Shown: positions 1-11,100 of the stretch, in pieces
Layout: every line of letters starts with the position of its first letter
Numbering within the stretch: position 1 is the first letter of the stretch
DNA from: Pyrenopolyporus hunteri
Taxonomy: Eukaryota; Ascomycota; Sordariomycetes; Xylariales; Hypoxylaceae
Assembly: GCA_902806595.1 (NCBI GenBank)
Contig: CADCXC010000038.1
Location: 3,472,001 to 3,536,000, forward strand
DNA length: 64,000 nucleotides
Direction of reading: 5' to 3'
The notes under the pieces: model-generated
What the model saw: only the letters and a program-made list of their open reading frames with translations
Database searches by the model: none
What the model was told of the DNA's origin: nothing
Made by a program: the position numbers and the translations under genes

Positions 1-2398
1 AGCTATTCTGAAGGCCGTCGAGCTTGAGTTGTCGCTGGGCTGGATCTTGGATTGCTTCTGCTTCCTTGAAGCGGGCAGTGTAGGTGAGTTCAGCCTGCCG
101 AAGCTCTTCGTTTAACCTCTCCAGTGTACTGGGGTGTAGATGCGCATAGGGATCCTGGCTCCTAGGCGCAGAGTCGGGAGTTCCTACTGCCGCCGCCCTG
201 GGTTGTATGGGGGTTATGGTGCGGTGGGATGAGGCGGTGAACTGTTGACTACCCGAGTGATAGGGTAAAGTAGACGGGGGTTGGATCGGGCTATTATTGC
301 CCGATGAGATCGCGATGGGTGAGCCTGGGTTTGTAAGCGCTTTGGGGGTCGCTGGCATAGTACCGTGGTCCCCACAAACGTTGTTGGAGATATGCTGTTG
401 CCTACATGAGCGTTTGGTCTATGGAAGCAGCATGGGATTACTTACATATTGCTGGCCGACTTTGGTTATGAAGCCAGCGCCACAGTGATTACATGAGTAA
501 GGGAACCCTTCTCTGTTAGGCGGTTCTCTAGTACATACTTGCTTCTGGACGTGCTATTTCTTGGATTAGTAGCCGACCTCTGCAAGGGGACGAGGAGGCA
601 CTCACATATTCATACGGCTGTCTGCTGTCGAACTTGCGCCAACACAGCGGACACTGTACCACGAGAGGCGGGGGTGGTGCTTGTTGCTGGACCGGCAGGC
701 TAGGCCTATGCTGAGATTTTAAGGGTGGCTCGGGATTGGGCGACTGGTCGAAGGGTGCTGGGGCGGGATTGAATCTAGTTGCGCTTTCCGTCTGATTATT
801 AAGTATGTCACTACTCTCGTAACCGAGACGCTCGGCACGGGCGAGGGCGTTGATGAGAGAGTGAGCGTCAATTGTTCTCAATCTTCTTTCTAGCGCCTGG
901 TCTAGGAAGTAGTCGCTAGCCTTCTCAAGTATGTCGCCAGCCAGTTCATCCAGGTCGCTAACCGTGAGATGCGAGATGATCTCATGCTTCGCCTCTGTTA
1001 CCATCTTGACGCCAAAGTCCTTGATGGACCGACGAATGATGACGCCGTTTGAGTGGTGAATGACAGCGTTCAACTATTGTTATGTTAGTAAACAGCGCCC
1101 TACGCGTCTGAAATGCATTAGGAGAAAAAGGGGGCGGGGTTTAATGCCCAAATCCGGACGTGTGATGAGCCTCTCGGCGATTTAAAGAGGGGGGAGGTGT
1201 GAGATAAATAGGTAGATAGAGAAAAGTGTGGGGACGTCAAAAGAAGCTACCAGGCCTATGAGAGGATATGGATATTATATTAGTTATTAAAGACGCGTTT
1301 CAGGTATTCTGAATGATCTTAGGAAGTGTGGCTCAGGCGGAAGATAATAGCAAATGAATAGCCACAGGGGGGTGCGCTTGGAAAAGAAAAAACAGTATTA
1401 TTTAAAGAGGTAACGACTGTGGGACGAAGAGGCGCATCAATAACGCGACGAAGCTGGGTAATACTCACAAGAAACGCTTGATGGAATTCCGAACCCAGTA
1501 GACACTTTTCCCAATTATCACGGATTACTCTTCTCACTGCGGCTGGAACGGACTGTTGTATGGCGTGAGTGAGACGCGATATATCATCGACGAACTTGGG
1601 ATTGTCGACATGATGTTCCTTCCGAGGAGAAGGGAAACCCTGAGGGGTCTGGGTTGACTGGGGGATTGTTCTGAATCTAGAAAGGAGGCGGGGAGGGTCG
1701 ACGATGGAAATTTTGAGAGCTGAACCTGTGGAGGATTGGCGTTGAGGTGGGGGAAGTTGAGGGAGTTGAGGGAGCTGAGGAAGTTGAGGAAGTTGAGGAG
1801 GTTGAGGAGGTTGCGGAGGTTGCGGAAGTTGAGGATATTGACGTTGAGTAGGCGAGACGGAGTGAGGAGGCGGCTTCTCCGGCGTGTAAACTACAATTGG
1901 TTTAGGTGACCGTTTAGGCAGCATTGACGGTATGGGCTGACGTCTTGAAAATGACGCTGGTGGCGCCGGTAACGCTGGTGTTGCCGTTACTGTCGATGCT
2001 GGGGCAATTGGTGCAATTGGCGCAACTGGCGCAACTGGCGCAACTGTTTGCATCGGTGTTGTCGGACCCGGCGACCTCTTGATCGGGGGTGCCGAGCCGG
2101 ATCCGTTAGCAGGATCGCTCTTAAGCCCATTAATACTGCGAGGCAGACCGTTAGGATAATGAGTAGCGGGGTCATGCGGAGGGTTACCCGGAGACGGGAG
2201 CTGTTTAGGTGACGGATTAGGGCCGGGCGGCGCAGCGGCGGATGCTGGTGGTGCAGATGCCGGAGGTGCTGGCGCAGATGCTGCTGCGGGTGCTGCTGCG
2301 GGTACTGATGCGGGTACAGATGCTGGTACAGATGCTGGCGTCGGTGGTGCTGATGGCGCCCTCGATGGCGCTGCCGCCGGCGACTGTTGTGCTTCCAT
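1..2398 (-). CDS. C2H2-like zinc-finger protein, 3' end outside the window
   Basis: Rebuilt exons: 2398-1469, 1073-606, 544-446 and 394 to beyond base 1, all joined in phase 0. Residues 1 to about 230 are Pro/Ala/Ser-rich and disordered, with APVAP and PQLPQL repeats. A folded region follows (EFHQAFL joined to LNAVIHHSNG) and runs through a helical segment. Two zinc-finger-like units come next: C451-x2-C454 with C470, and C484-x2-C487 with H500 and C506 (NNVCGDH). The last exon has the charged segment YAHLHPSTLERLNEELRQAE, which I associate with a conserved fungal nuclear protein family sometimes called AT DNA-binding or C2H2 protein. The first intron is 395 nt, with a perfect TTTACTAAC branch site near 1084-1092. 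The role as a nuclear DNA-binding protein is inferred from the fingers. The domain order is well supported; the family name is not. Confidence 0.75.
1747..1840 (-). repeat. Coding 9-nt minisatellite (Pro-Gln-Leu units)
   Basis: Tandem 9-nt units of the type GGAAGTTGA on the plus strand encode repeated PQL/PQP tripeptides in the disordered N-terminus of the zinc-finger protein. Units differ by single bases. Confidence 0.8.
2003..2046 (-). repeat. Coding 9-nt minisatellite (Ala-Pro-Val/Ile units)
   Basis: About five units of GGCGCAACT or GGTGCAATT encode alternating APV and API tripeptides in the same disordered N-terminus. Confidence 0.75.
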
Positions 2399-4662
2399 AG
2401 CGAGACGCGCCCTGGTTACTCTGCTAAGCTTGCTAAAGTGTGGTAGACCTGGCGCCTTAAACAGTCCGCGCGCCGCCTCTGTACATAAAAAAAAATAAAA
2501 ATAAAAATAAAAAATCGGGTTTTAGTAATGCTGTAAACTAAAAGGGGCGGATGTTTGCTTGTGGGGTCCCTCTGTCTTATGGTCCCTGTGTCTTATGGCC
2601 GTTTATGGCGTTTTCCGTTATAATGCGTCAAGAGAGATCAACGCCAACTGGTTGCAACCCGCATCTGCTCGTTTGAGCCACTTTTTAAGAGGGTTCCTCA
2701 ACCGCACACTGCCCGTTGACCAAGAGTCGGATAGATATGTGGAATATGGGATACGGAATATGGAAGTTAGCTAGGCGAGAGTATAAGTACCACTTGATAT
2801 CTCTCCCTCCAGTTGTTTTTGCTGTTAGGACCTGGCAAATCAATTAGCCCAGGCACAGGCAATTCAGCCAACCCTGAAAGGTCTGCAAATTACGGACTCG
2901 AATGATGATAGATGTATAGTGTAAATTACGGCATTGAGACATGGGAGGGGGGGCCAAGGGGCAATAACTTACTGTCCCTGAGATGAGATATCTATAGCTC
3001 TCTTCCTACAGCAGTCTATTACACCGGCCATCAACGAAAATTGATTTTATCAAACGAGCGAGCAAACGAACGAAATAAAAGAGGATGCTTGGACTTATTA
3101 TGTCTCTCTCTCTTTTTTTTTTTTTCTCCTTCTAAGAGGGTGGGGCCACATTATTTATTAGTAGCTGATTTTACCTCCGATTAGCGTTAATTAAAATAAG
3201 GAAAGTGTAGGTACTTTTAATATTTGGGCAACTTATAAGTGACCCACGGCTTACGAGGCAAGCTGACCCATGATTCGCTCGTGGTCGCTTCTGCTACGCG
3301 AAAAGTGTGACATTAGACTTACTTTTTTTTTAACATGGAAGGTAAAAATGTCTTGACCCGGATGAATCATTGGGGTTCCAGCGCGACCCATGTTCCTTTT
3401 TCAAGTAACGCATCTGGGATACCCTTTCCCTGGTATCATTTTAGTTTCCTCCCACCGGAAAGCTTATTTCTGGATTATTCCTGGATTAATCCTGGATTAT
3501 GTGTTGCAGAAGCGCAAACACCTTCTGATTTATAATCTGTGTAGGCGAGTTAGGGATTGTATTATTCTATCTCGGACTTAAGTATAGTGCCTCATGGACA
3601 TCGATCTTCCTCTGATTGTTTGATATGCGCAGCATTGGCACTCTGGGCTTTAATAACACCCTATGTCTGCAGAGAGGTACCCTATATACCTAGGTACATA
3701 CACGTACATAGTACCTAGGTACTTCTGTAAGAGGTACAATATGTACATCACCAAAACGAAGGCCCCATAAGTACATCAATGAGAGCATTAACTCCAACAT
3801 AATACCTAGGTAGGTACCTGCGTATACGAGGTACCTATCCCGTGTCTACCGCGGCACGATACATGTACGTTACAGAGACAGTCAAAACTTGTACAACTTG
3901 CACAATATTGGTCGGCACCCGCAATATACACGTACTACAGCCTCACACAGCAAGCTATGGGGGATATGAGAGCTTGCAGTTACTACATATACCTTCGTAG
4001 CTCGTCCTGGGTCTCGAGAAATTCATGTAAGACAACAGAAAACTAGGGGCGAATACTCGCTACTATTGAACCTCCCATCCGAGACCTACATATACTTCGA
4101 AGAAGATTATCTACTTAACGTTGTTCAATGTTGCACACAATTCTGCAGGTCGGTTTTGTGGCTTACTAGGTGGAGTTAACTTTACTACCTTGGCCAGCTT
4201 AGGTGCCCATTCTGATGTAACCTTTGCCTACCTGCTATATTATAAGGTACCTAGGGAGGTACCTAGCTAGTACGTTAGCTAATAGACCAGTACATCATAT
4301 AAGAGCTCAGTTTAGCCTGTTTCCGAGCTATTTGATGAAAATGAACCTGCATCTACCTACCGAGGTGTACAGCTGGGTATGTACAGCTAGGTACCTTATA
4401 TATTACCGAACCTGGAAATTAAATACAGCTAAATAGCAATTATGTACCATGTATATGACTTGTCATCCACTCAATTAATTCTCTTTTATCTGCTTCGATC
4501 CACCGTGCGGCTAGCGGTCCGCCATATTTTTTCGACTTCCTACCTTAGCCATCTCCTCCCACGACAAAACCCGGCTTGCGGCCTGCGGCTTGCGCCTCGC
4601 GGTGGACGGGAGGACAAATATACAGAAGGACGAAAGGATGGCCAGGTCGTGTTCGCCCCCAT
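2399..4662. other. Intergenic, no gene seen
   Basis: Short open frames here have no family resemblance. The stretch holds A-rich runs near 2488-2512, a CT/T tract near 3104-3126, and AGGTACCT-type palindromic tracts at 3675-3735, 3800-3835 and 4243-4275. Confidence 0.6.
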
Positions 4663-5721
4663 TTAGTCGCCTCGGACCTTGAACCGATACTGCTCTCCGC
4701 GGTCGAGATAGACCACCCGCTTACTCCACCCTTTCTCGTCGACGTGCTTCCTAAAGTCCGATAGAGGCGATAAGAACACGTCGTAGTCGTCATAATGGAT
4801 CGGGATGGTCACGTCGGGGTTAATGAGCTGCATTAGCTTCAGGCCCTGTTCGGCGTCCATCGTGACCATCACAAGCGGCACGGACGGGCTCGGGATCGTC
4901 GTCCCGCCCAGGTGCACCAGCATGAGGTCGACCTTCTCGTTCTGAAGCCGCTTCGGGATCTCCTTGAGCTCGTCCACGAACAAGGTGTCGCCCGATATGT
5001 AAATACGATAACCCGTGTCGATGGTGTCCGAGTCATCCCCAGTCGCCGACTGGAAGCTGTACCCAAGCTCTACGAGCCATCCGTTCGTCGGCGGCACCGC
5101 TTTGAGTATGTCATTCACTTTAGCTAGCGGACCGGGGGGCACGTGTTTCCCCGGCATTCCCGTCACCTTAATGACGGGCGCCTTGCCGTACCCGCCCGCG
5201 TGAGCCCGGTTTTCTGGGCCAACGTGGACCATCATGCTTTGAAAGAAATCTAGATCGTGGACAGACCGGAACGGTTCGTCCTTAGACGCACCCGAGAGGC
5301 ATTCTTTGGCATGCGGAGTAGTGATGATGTCGAATTCTCTGTTCAACGACTTCTCCACGAGCCGGTCAAAGTGATCTTCGTGGTAGTGGGACAATAGGAT
5401 ACAGTCAATTGCCGGCAGCTCATGTAGTTCCACTGCCGGATTAGTCTTCCTCTCCGCGCTTACGCCTGGCCCCAAATGCACATGATCACCCGCATGTAAG
5501 AAATTGGGGTCGGTTAGGATCCGGAGTCCTTGCCATTCGATCACAGTTGTCGCTGTACCAATGAAGTAGATGCTTGCGTCCTCATTATTATTCGATCCTC
5601 GAGGATCAGTGAGTACCTTCTTTACTGGTAAGGTTGTGGTGCTCTCATTGGGGACGGCTCGGTCCTTGAGAAGGGGCTTCCTCTTCGATGGATCAAGGTT
5701 AGGATGTCGTATCGAAGTCAT
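4663..5721 (-). CDS. Metallo-beta-lactamase-fold hydrolase
   Basis: Single-exon protein of 352 aa. The metal-binding signature is complete: the SHYHEDH motif gives H112, H114, D116 and H117. Later ligands are D245 in YISGDT and H309 in IPIHYDD. The strand pattern around IYFIGTATTV and ILTDPNFL fits the beta-lactamase superfamily type related to UlaG-like and lactonase-like enzymes. No signal peptide is visible, so the protein is probably cytosolic. The substrate cannot be told from the sequence; members act on lactones, esters or phosphodiesters. The first 40 residues are polar and probably disordered. Neighbouring genes give no pathway hint. Confidence 0.88.
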   Translation of the reverse strand: MTSIRHPNLDPSKRKPLLKDRAVPNESTTTLPVKKVLTDPRGSNNNEDASIYFIGTATTVIEWQGLRILTDPNFLHAGDHVHLGPGVSAERKTNPAVELHELPAIDCILLSHYHEDHFDRLVEKSLNREFDIITTPHAKECLSGASKDEPFRSVHDLDFFQSMMVHVGPENRAHAGGYGKAPVIKVTGMPGKHVPPGPLAKVNDILKAVPPTNGWLVELGYSFQSATGDDSDTIDTGYRIYISGDTLFVDELKEIPKRLQNEKVDLMLVHLGGTTIPSPSVPLVMVTMDAEQGLKLMQLINPDVTIPIHYDDYDVFLSPLSDFRKHVDEKGWSKRVVYLDRGEQYRFKVRGD

Positions 5722-6685
5722 CTTGGTTCGACGTAGTTTGATTGAGGGTACGATTCAATATGGCAACGGGTTTATCGTTAACGGTCTACGAAGGATACCA
5801 GGTAAGTGTTCTACGACGCGCCTAAAGTGCCTAAAGTATCATGACGTGAACGTCCACGATAGATGATGTAATACACCTACCTACTACTTACCATAGACTT
5901 TACACAGCCATAGCGACTCCCGTGTCAAGATTGACATATAACTTGATTCCTGAACTTCAAAGGGCGAGTTATTGCCGAATTAATCTATTCCTATTCCCAT
6001 GAGTTGATAGCCACCTACGCAAGGTAGGGTGGCCACCCGATTATGGTATGCGAAAATGCCAATAAGATCAAACCGCACACAATACAGGTACTCGATCTCC
6101 CACCAAGTTGTTGGGATCAATCTACTTAGACTTTAAATAGGGTCGAAAGTTTTGAGTGAAGAGATGTCTCATTATGCTACCTAGAAACACAAAGCATCGG
6201 CCGGTGACAATCCACATGACTACCTCCTGATGTTACTTATAGTCCTTATGAAACCGCCTCTATTCCGGATGCCTATGACTAAGTACCTAGGTGGGTAAGC
6301 CTGTACCAGCCTGCCTATACGGCCGTCTAGATCCCTCCTTGGGCCCCTCGAGAAAAAAGGGGGACTTAGATTCATCTCAAAGCATAAACCCCTCTCGAGA
6401 CCGATTTTTCTTTTTTAGTCTTAGAATCTTTCCGAAGAAAAGAAAGACAGCGATATGCGTGAGTCTCAAATATCTCGTCCACCAGACTCTATTGTTGATT
6501 CTATGTCGACTCCGTCCCGGCGGCGACCCTTTCTCTTCGGGCTGTCGAGACTGCGCGCACCCTCGTATCAGTGAGGCCTTGTCCTCGACCTCCTTGCATA
6601 GCTGCGCCAAAGGTATCTCGGGCGTGGATGATAGCACACCGCGTCTCTTATGTGTCTGCTAGTTGCAAGGGGCGTCCTTAGCGAA
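5722..6685. other. Intergenic, no gene seen
   Basis: Convergent frames between 6291 and 6662 look like chance openings with no recognisable protein. A lone TACCTAGGT motif lies near 6284-6292. Confidence 0.5.
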
Positions 6686-7579
6686 CTAAGTGCTCGGCCT
6701 GCGGGTGGATGTGTCTTCGGGCTCATTGTCCTCGCCACTGGCTTCGCCTTCGCTCTCGCGCTTGCGCTTGCGCTTCTTATCGTCCACGTGTTGGGGCTCG
6801 TTCTGGTCGCAGTTGCCGGCGCGATACTTGTTGTCGCAAGGGGGATCGTCCCCAATGACGGTGGGGTTGTTAGTGCTGCCTTTCTCGCGAATTGTAGGAA
6901 CGAGGCAAGGTTGAGGCCCGCTCTCCTAGAACAGATCCTTCGTTCGCTGCGGGTCCTTTCTAAGCTTCTTGGCCATCGCTTCCAGCTTGTCGTCGATAGG
7001 ATCAGCCCAGTTGTCGTAAGCGGAGATACCCTGATCTCCGTAGCCATGGCCCGGCAGCACGGAACCCGAATACTCAAATCCCCAGAAGTGCTCGACCACC
7101 TTCTCCGCCCAGCGCGGCCGTTCCTTTCTCAGCTGCTTTCTCTCATATTCGGTGTCGGGAGCCCCCCTTTCATCGACCTTCTCCTGGTGGAAGACGGGCG
7201 ATACGCGGGAACCGAGTAAGTAGTTGATCAAAAGAGCTCGATCCTCGGCGCATCTGGCCATGTCCTCCAAGATCTCCTCGTTCGAACGACGCGCGTACTC
7301 GGGACGGAGATGGTTACTTTTGAACTGTTCCATGTTTATCCGGTTAGAGCTCGACGTAAAGCTCGACGCAAAGCCACGGAAGAGCTTGTCGAGGTTACGC
7401 ACAAAAATGTTGTGGACTGTCGGGCATTGATGAAGTATATGAACATGCGGCCAATCGAAGTCCGACATTAGATCCAGCCTAGACTTAAGCCAGGAGAGTG
7501 TTGGTATTTCATCGTAAGGAAGGGTACACGGTTGGATTGGCGTGCCCCTACGCGGGCGGTGGATGTATCGCCGAGGCAT
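6686..7579 (-). CDS. Unknown protein with an in-frame TAG and a same-frame tail
   Basis: An ATG at 7579 opens a 217-aa frame ending at TAG (6926-6928). The same frame stays open for 79 more codons to a second TAG at 6686-6688. The first part is a soluble, charged protein (NHLRPEYARRSNEEI, ERPRWAEKVVEHFWGFEYSG) that I do not recognise. The tail carries a basic KKRKRKR cluster resembling a nuclear localisation signal, followed by an acidic Glu-rich end. The first stop sits in TTCTAG-G, which also looks like a 3' splice site. A weak phase-0 donor, GTGCTG, lies upstream in TCC-GTG-CTG. The product may therefore end at 217 aa, be spliced, or be a CAG-to-TAG mutant. The conservative CDS is 6926-7579. 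Confidence 0.5.
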
Positions 7580-8112
7580 GTTACCAATGATGAGACTCGC
7601 TTATGCTTTTTGGGGGGGAGTCGGGATGCAATATTGTAGATGAGTAGAGACGAGGTGGGCTTGAGTTAGATATTAGTGGGAAGAGCGTGCTTTATGTGCG
7701 TTCTCAGAGATGTTTCGATCTGGGACCCGCCTTTCTTGGGGAAGTAATACATGGAAAGACTGGGTGCTGGGTGCTGGGCAGCTCTGGGAAAGCACAGCTC
7801 TGGTAAGATACTACCATTACGGAAGGCGCTTCACCGTTCGTTAAGCAGTGTATCTCATCGGTAGCGGGTTTTTGATTAGTCTCATCGGCCGGTGCGCGCG
7901 GGACTTGGTATACAAACATCCCTTGTTACTTTATGATAACATGGTCATCTCTCCCCTGGAGCAACAGGCGTTACTGTTATTTGTTTCATTTGTTCAAATT
8001 TGTTGTATCTTTTCTCGGCTCTATGATTTGTTTGCCTGGCAGCCTCTGCCTGGTGCTGTTCAATCTACGGTATGGCTGCGCTATACCCCCTTGGTATAGT
8101 TGCTCTGGCCCC
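7580..8112. other. Intergenic between unknown gene and ABC transporter
   Basis: I see no gene. The segment is the promoter side of the unknown gene and the 3' side of the ABC transporter. Confidence 0.5.
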
Positions 8113-11100
8113 TTATCTATGCTCCCCAGCTGGCCCTGCCTCAACTACTCGACCAGCATCTAATCTAATGAAGTAGTCGGCGTCTTTAACCGCTTCCAGC
8201 CTATGAGCAATTGTAATCACAGTGCTATCCTTCAACTCCGCCAAAAGAACGTCTTGGATCGCCAGCGCGGTATTCTTGTCAATAGACGCGGTGGCCTCGT
8301 CTAGGATTATAATCGGACTTTTCCTGAGAATGGCCCTGCCGATGCCGACTAGTTGGCGTTGACCCTGACTGAGATTTTTACCCCCGACGTCAACCACCGA
8401 GTCAAGAGACCATTTGGGCCCCAAAACACGGAACAGCGCCTCCTGGCGTTCATCGTCCGAATGTTGTTCTAATGGGTCCAGATTCTCCCGGAGCGTACCC
8501 GGAAAGAGGACTGGATCCTGTGCCACGAAGCTGATCCGCTGGCGCCAAGTATGTACGTCAACTTTAGATATGTCTAGGTCGCCGACGCGTATTTGCCCCT
8601 TTTCGGGGTGCATGGTTGCGAGAAGGGCCAGAGCCAATGTAGACTTTCCAGATCCCGTCCGGCCGAGCACGGCGCAAGTCGATCCGCTGGGGATCGTAAA
8701 AGTAACGTCGACGAGCGAAGGTTCAAGATGCGGTGCGTACTTAATTGTCACCGAATCGAACGTGATGCTGTCCTGATATGAAGGCCAGTCGGGAGGAGGT
8801 TTGATATCTCCGTTAGGCTCTTCGTCCAGGTCTAATAACTCGACAACCCTTTCCACAGAGACGAAATCCATCTGAAGTTGGCTGTATGTTTTACACAGGA
8901 CGTGGGTCGCCTCGACTAGCTGGGCACCGCTCGTGAGAACGAACGCCGTTAGGCCGGGCGATAGTCCTTGGTATAAGGCTAGAATCGTTAAAGCAAATAT
9001 GGAACATGCGGACAACAGATCGTATCGATACTGAAGCCACGCCTGTAAGCTCCAGTAGAAGTGGTCCATCTTCTGGAAAGTATCGGTGGCAGCGATGTTA
9101 CGGTTTTGGAAGTCCGATTGCGCTTTAAACGCGCGAATCGTGGCGAGGCCGTCCACGAGAATGCCGAAATTCGACATCAACGGACTGAGGGTCACCATTT
9201 CGAGCCGGCGGAGACTCTGTGAGGTCGGCAGGAATCGCATGAAGATGACGATAAACCAGGCTGTCATCGCGAGTGCGATAAGGAAGAATACTGGTGTGGT
9301 AAAAGCGATTACAATCATGGAGCTTAACCACGTAAGGGACCAAAAAGCGAAATTCTGAAGCGGGTATACAACACCACCGTCCAACATCCCAATGTCGGAT
9401 GTCAAGCGATTCATCAGACGCCCGACCGGTGTGACATCGTAAAAGCGAAATGTCGCACGGCTTACACGATTGATAACTCTTGCGAACAGGTCCTTGGCCG
9501 CGGTGTACAGGATGATAGTAAGGCCGCATTGAGCAAGGACGTATAATATAGTCATAACCAACCCGAGGACAGCATACCAGACGAGCCACGGTCTGACATC
9601 ATCATCTGGGTTTGGCAGCCCGTCGAAGAGATGATCTGCGATCTCAGATGGGCTCGTCAAGAGGGTGGTCTTGACGCTTCCGTACGCCTCGCCCCACGTC
9701 TTGAGGAACCAGTAGTTGAATATACGGGCAAACCGAAATAGGGAGAAGATTGCGATAAGTGCCGCCCAAGATGTTAGCCAACCCGCCTTAATATATGTCC
9801 AATAGACTCTAGCGACCACGCCGCCCGAGGCCCGGTTTTCCTCCTCGATAAATTTGTCCGGAACCGCAGCGTTCGTTAGCTCTTCATTAGCTGCGTTGGT
9901 TTCGTCCTCGGCACCGGTGTCATGAGTTTGCGATAGCACGTCCACGTCTCGGGGGTATTCATCCGATTGGAGAACGCGAGCTCTGCCGTCCGTGATCTCG
10001 ACAACTTGGTCCGCGATCGACAGGCATAAGTCAACCCGATGTGTGACGAGCACAACAGTACGGCCATCTAGCAAAGATCCGCGAAAGAGTTTGCGGACGA
10101 TAGACTGGGCTGTAGGATGGTCGAGTGCAGCGAGAGGGTCGTCGAGTAGTAGGATTCTGGATTGGCTATACACGGCTCTCGCTAGCGCGACTCGTGCTTT
10201 TTGGCCTCCCGAAAGGCCGATGCCGTTTTCCCCGATATGGGATTTATCTCCATGTGCAAAGTTAGCTAGATCTGGGATGAGCTCACACGTATCCAAGACT
10301 TCGTTGTATCTAGCTCTGTCTAGGGGCAAGTTAAAGAGAATATTATCTTGGATGCTCATGTTCTGAAGCCATGGAGATTGGGCACAATATCCGACCATTC
10401 CGGTGGGTAGAATGCAATCGCCCTTGACTCGGTTGAGCTCCCCTAGAATGGCTTCTAGTAGTGCTGTCTTCCCAGAACCGACCTTGCCATAAATAACCGT
10501 GAGGCCTGGACGAAAGCGCAACTTCAAATCTTCGAGGACTAATTTTCCATTGGTAGGCCACGCAAAAGATGCGTCTCGGAACTCGATGTCGGACGGGGTG
10601 TCAGTATAGTCACCCTCTTCTTTGTCCGGCTCACTCATGAAAGTCTCTAGACGCCCTATCGCAATGGAGGCGTTTAGAAGTACCGTTATCAAGTTGGGTA
10701 ATTCCTTCAAACTCGATTCCAACATCGTGAAGAGTTGAAGAGCAGGGAAGGCTACGTCAACTGGTAAGGGGCGCCCTGCGAGATAGGTCACCGCAAAGAA
10801 GGTGAACACCGGGAAAAGAGCGCTGGCAGCAAGGTTCGTAGCGCCGATACCGATGGTCCATAGGCTGGAGATAATCCTCAAGTGTAGCTCCTTCGCTCGT
10901 GCTTGCATGACGCTTCCCAGCCACTTAGACTGCCAATCGTACCATCGAAGGGGCCTAATGGCCTCGACGAACTGGGTAGTTGCTTGAAGCCTAACGTCCG
11001 CCGCGGCTCTTCGGCGTCTCTCGACTTTAATTAACGAACGGACACAAGCCGCATTCAAAACTTGGAGGAGTACGGCCCAGGCTACTCCGAGAAGACAAGG

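Noticed and set aside
2559..2774. 71-codon open frame in the first intergenic region
   Set aside because: No signal peptide, domain or family resemblance; frame length is unremarkable.
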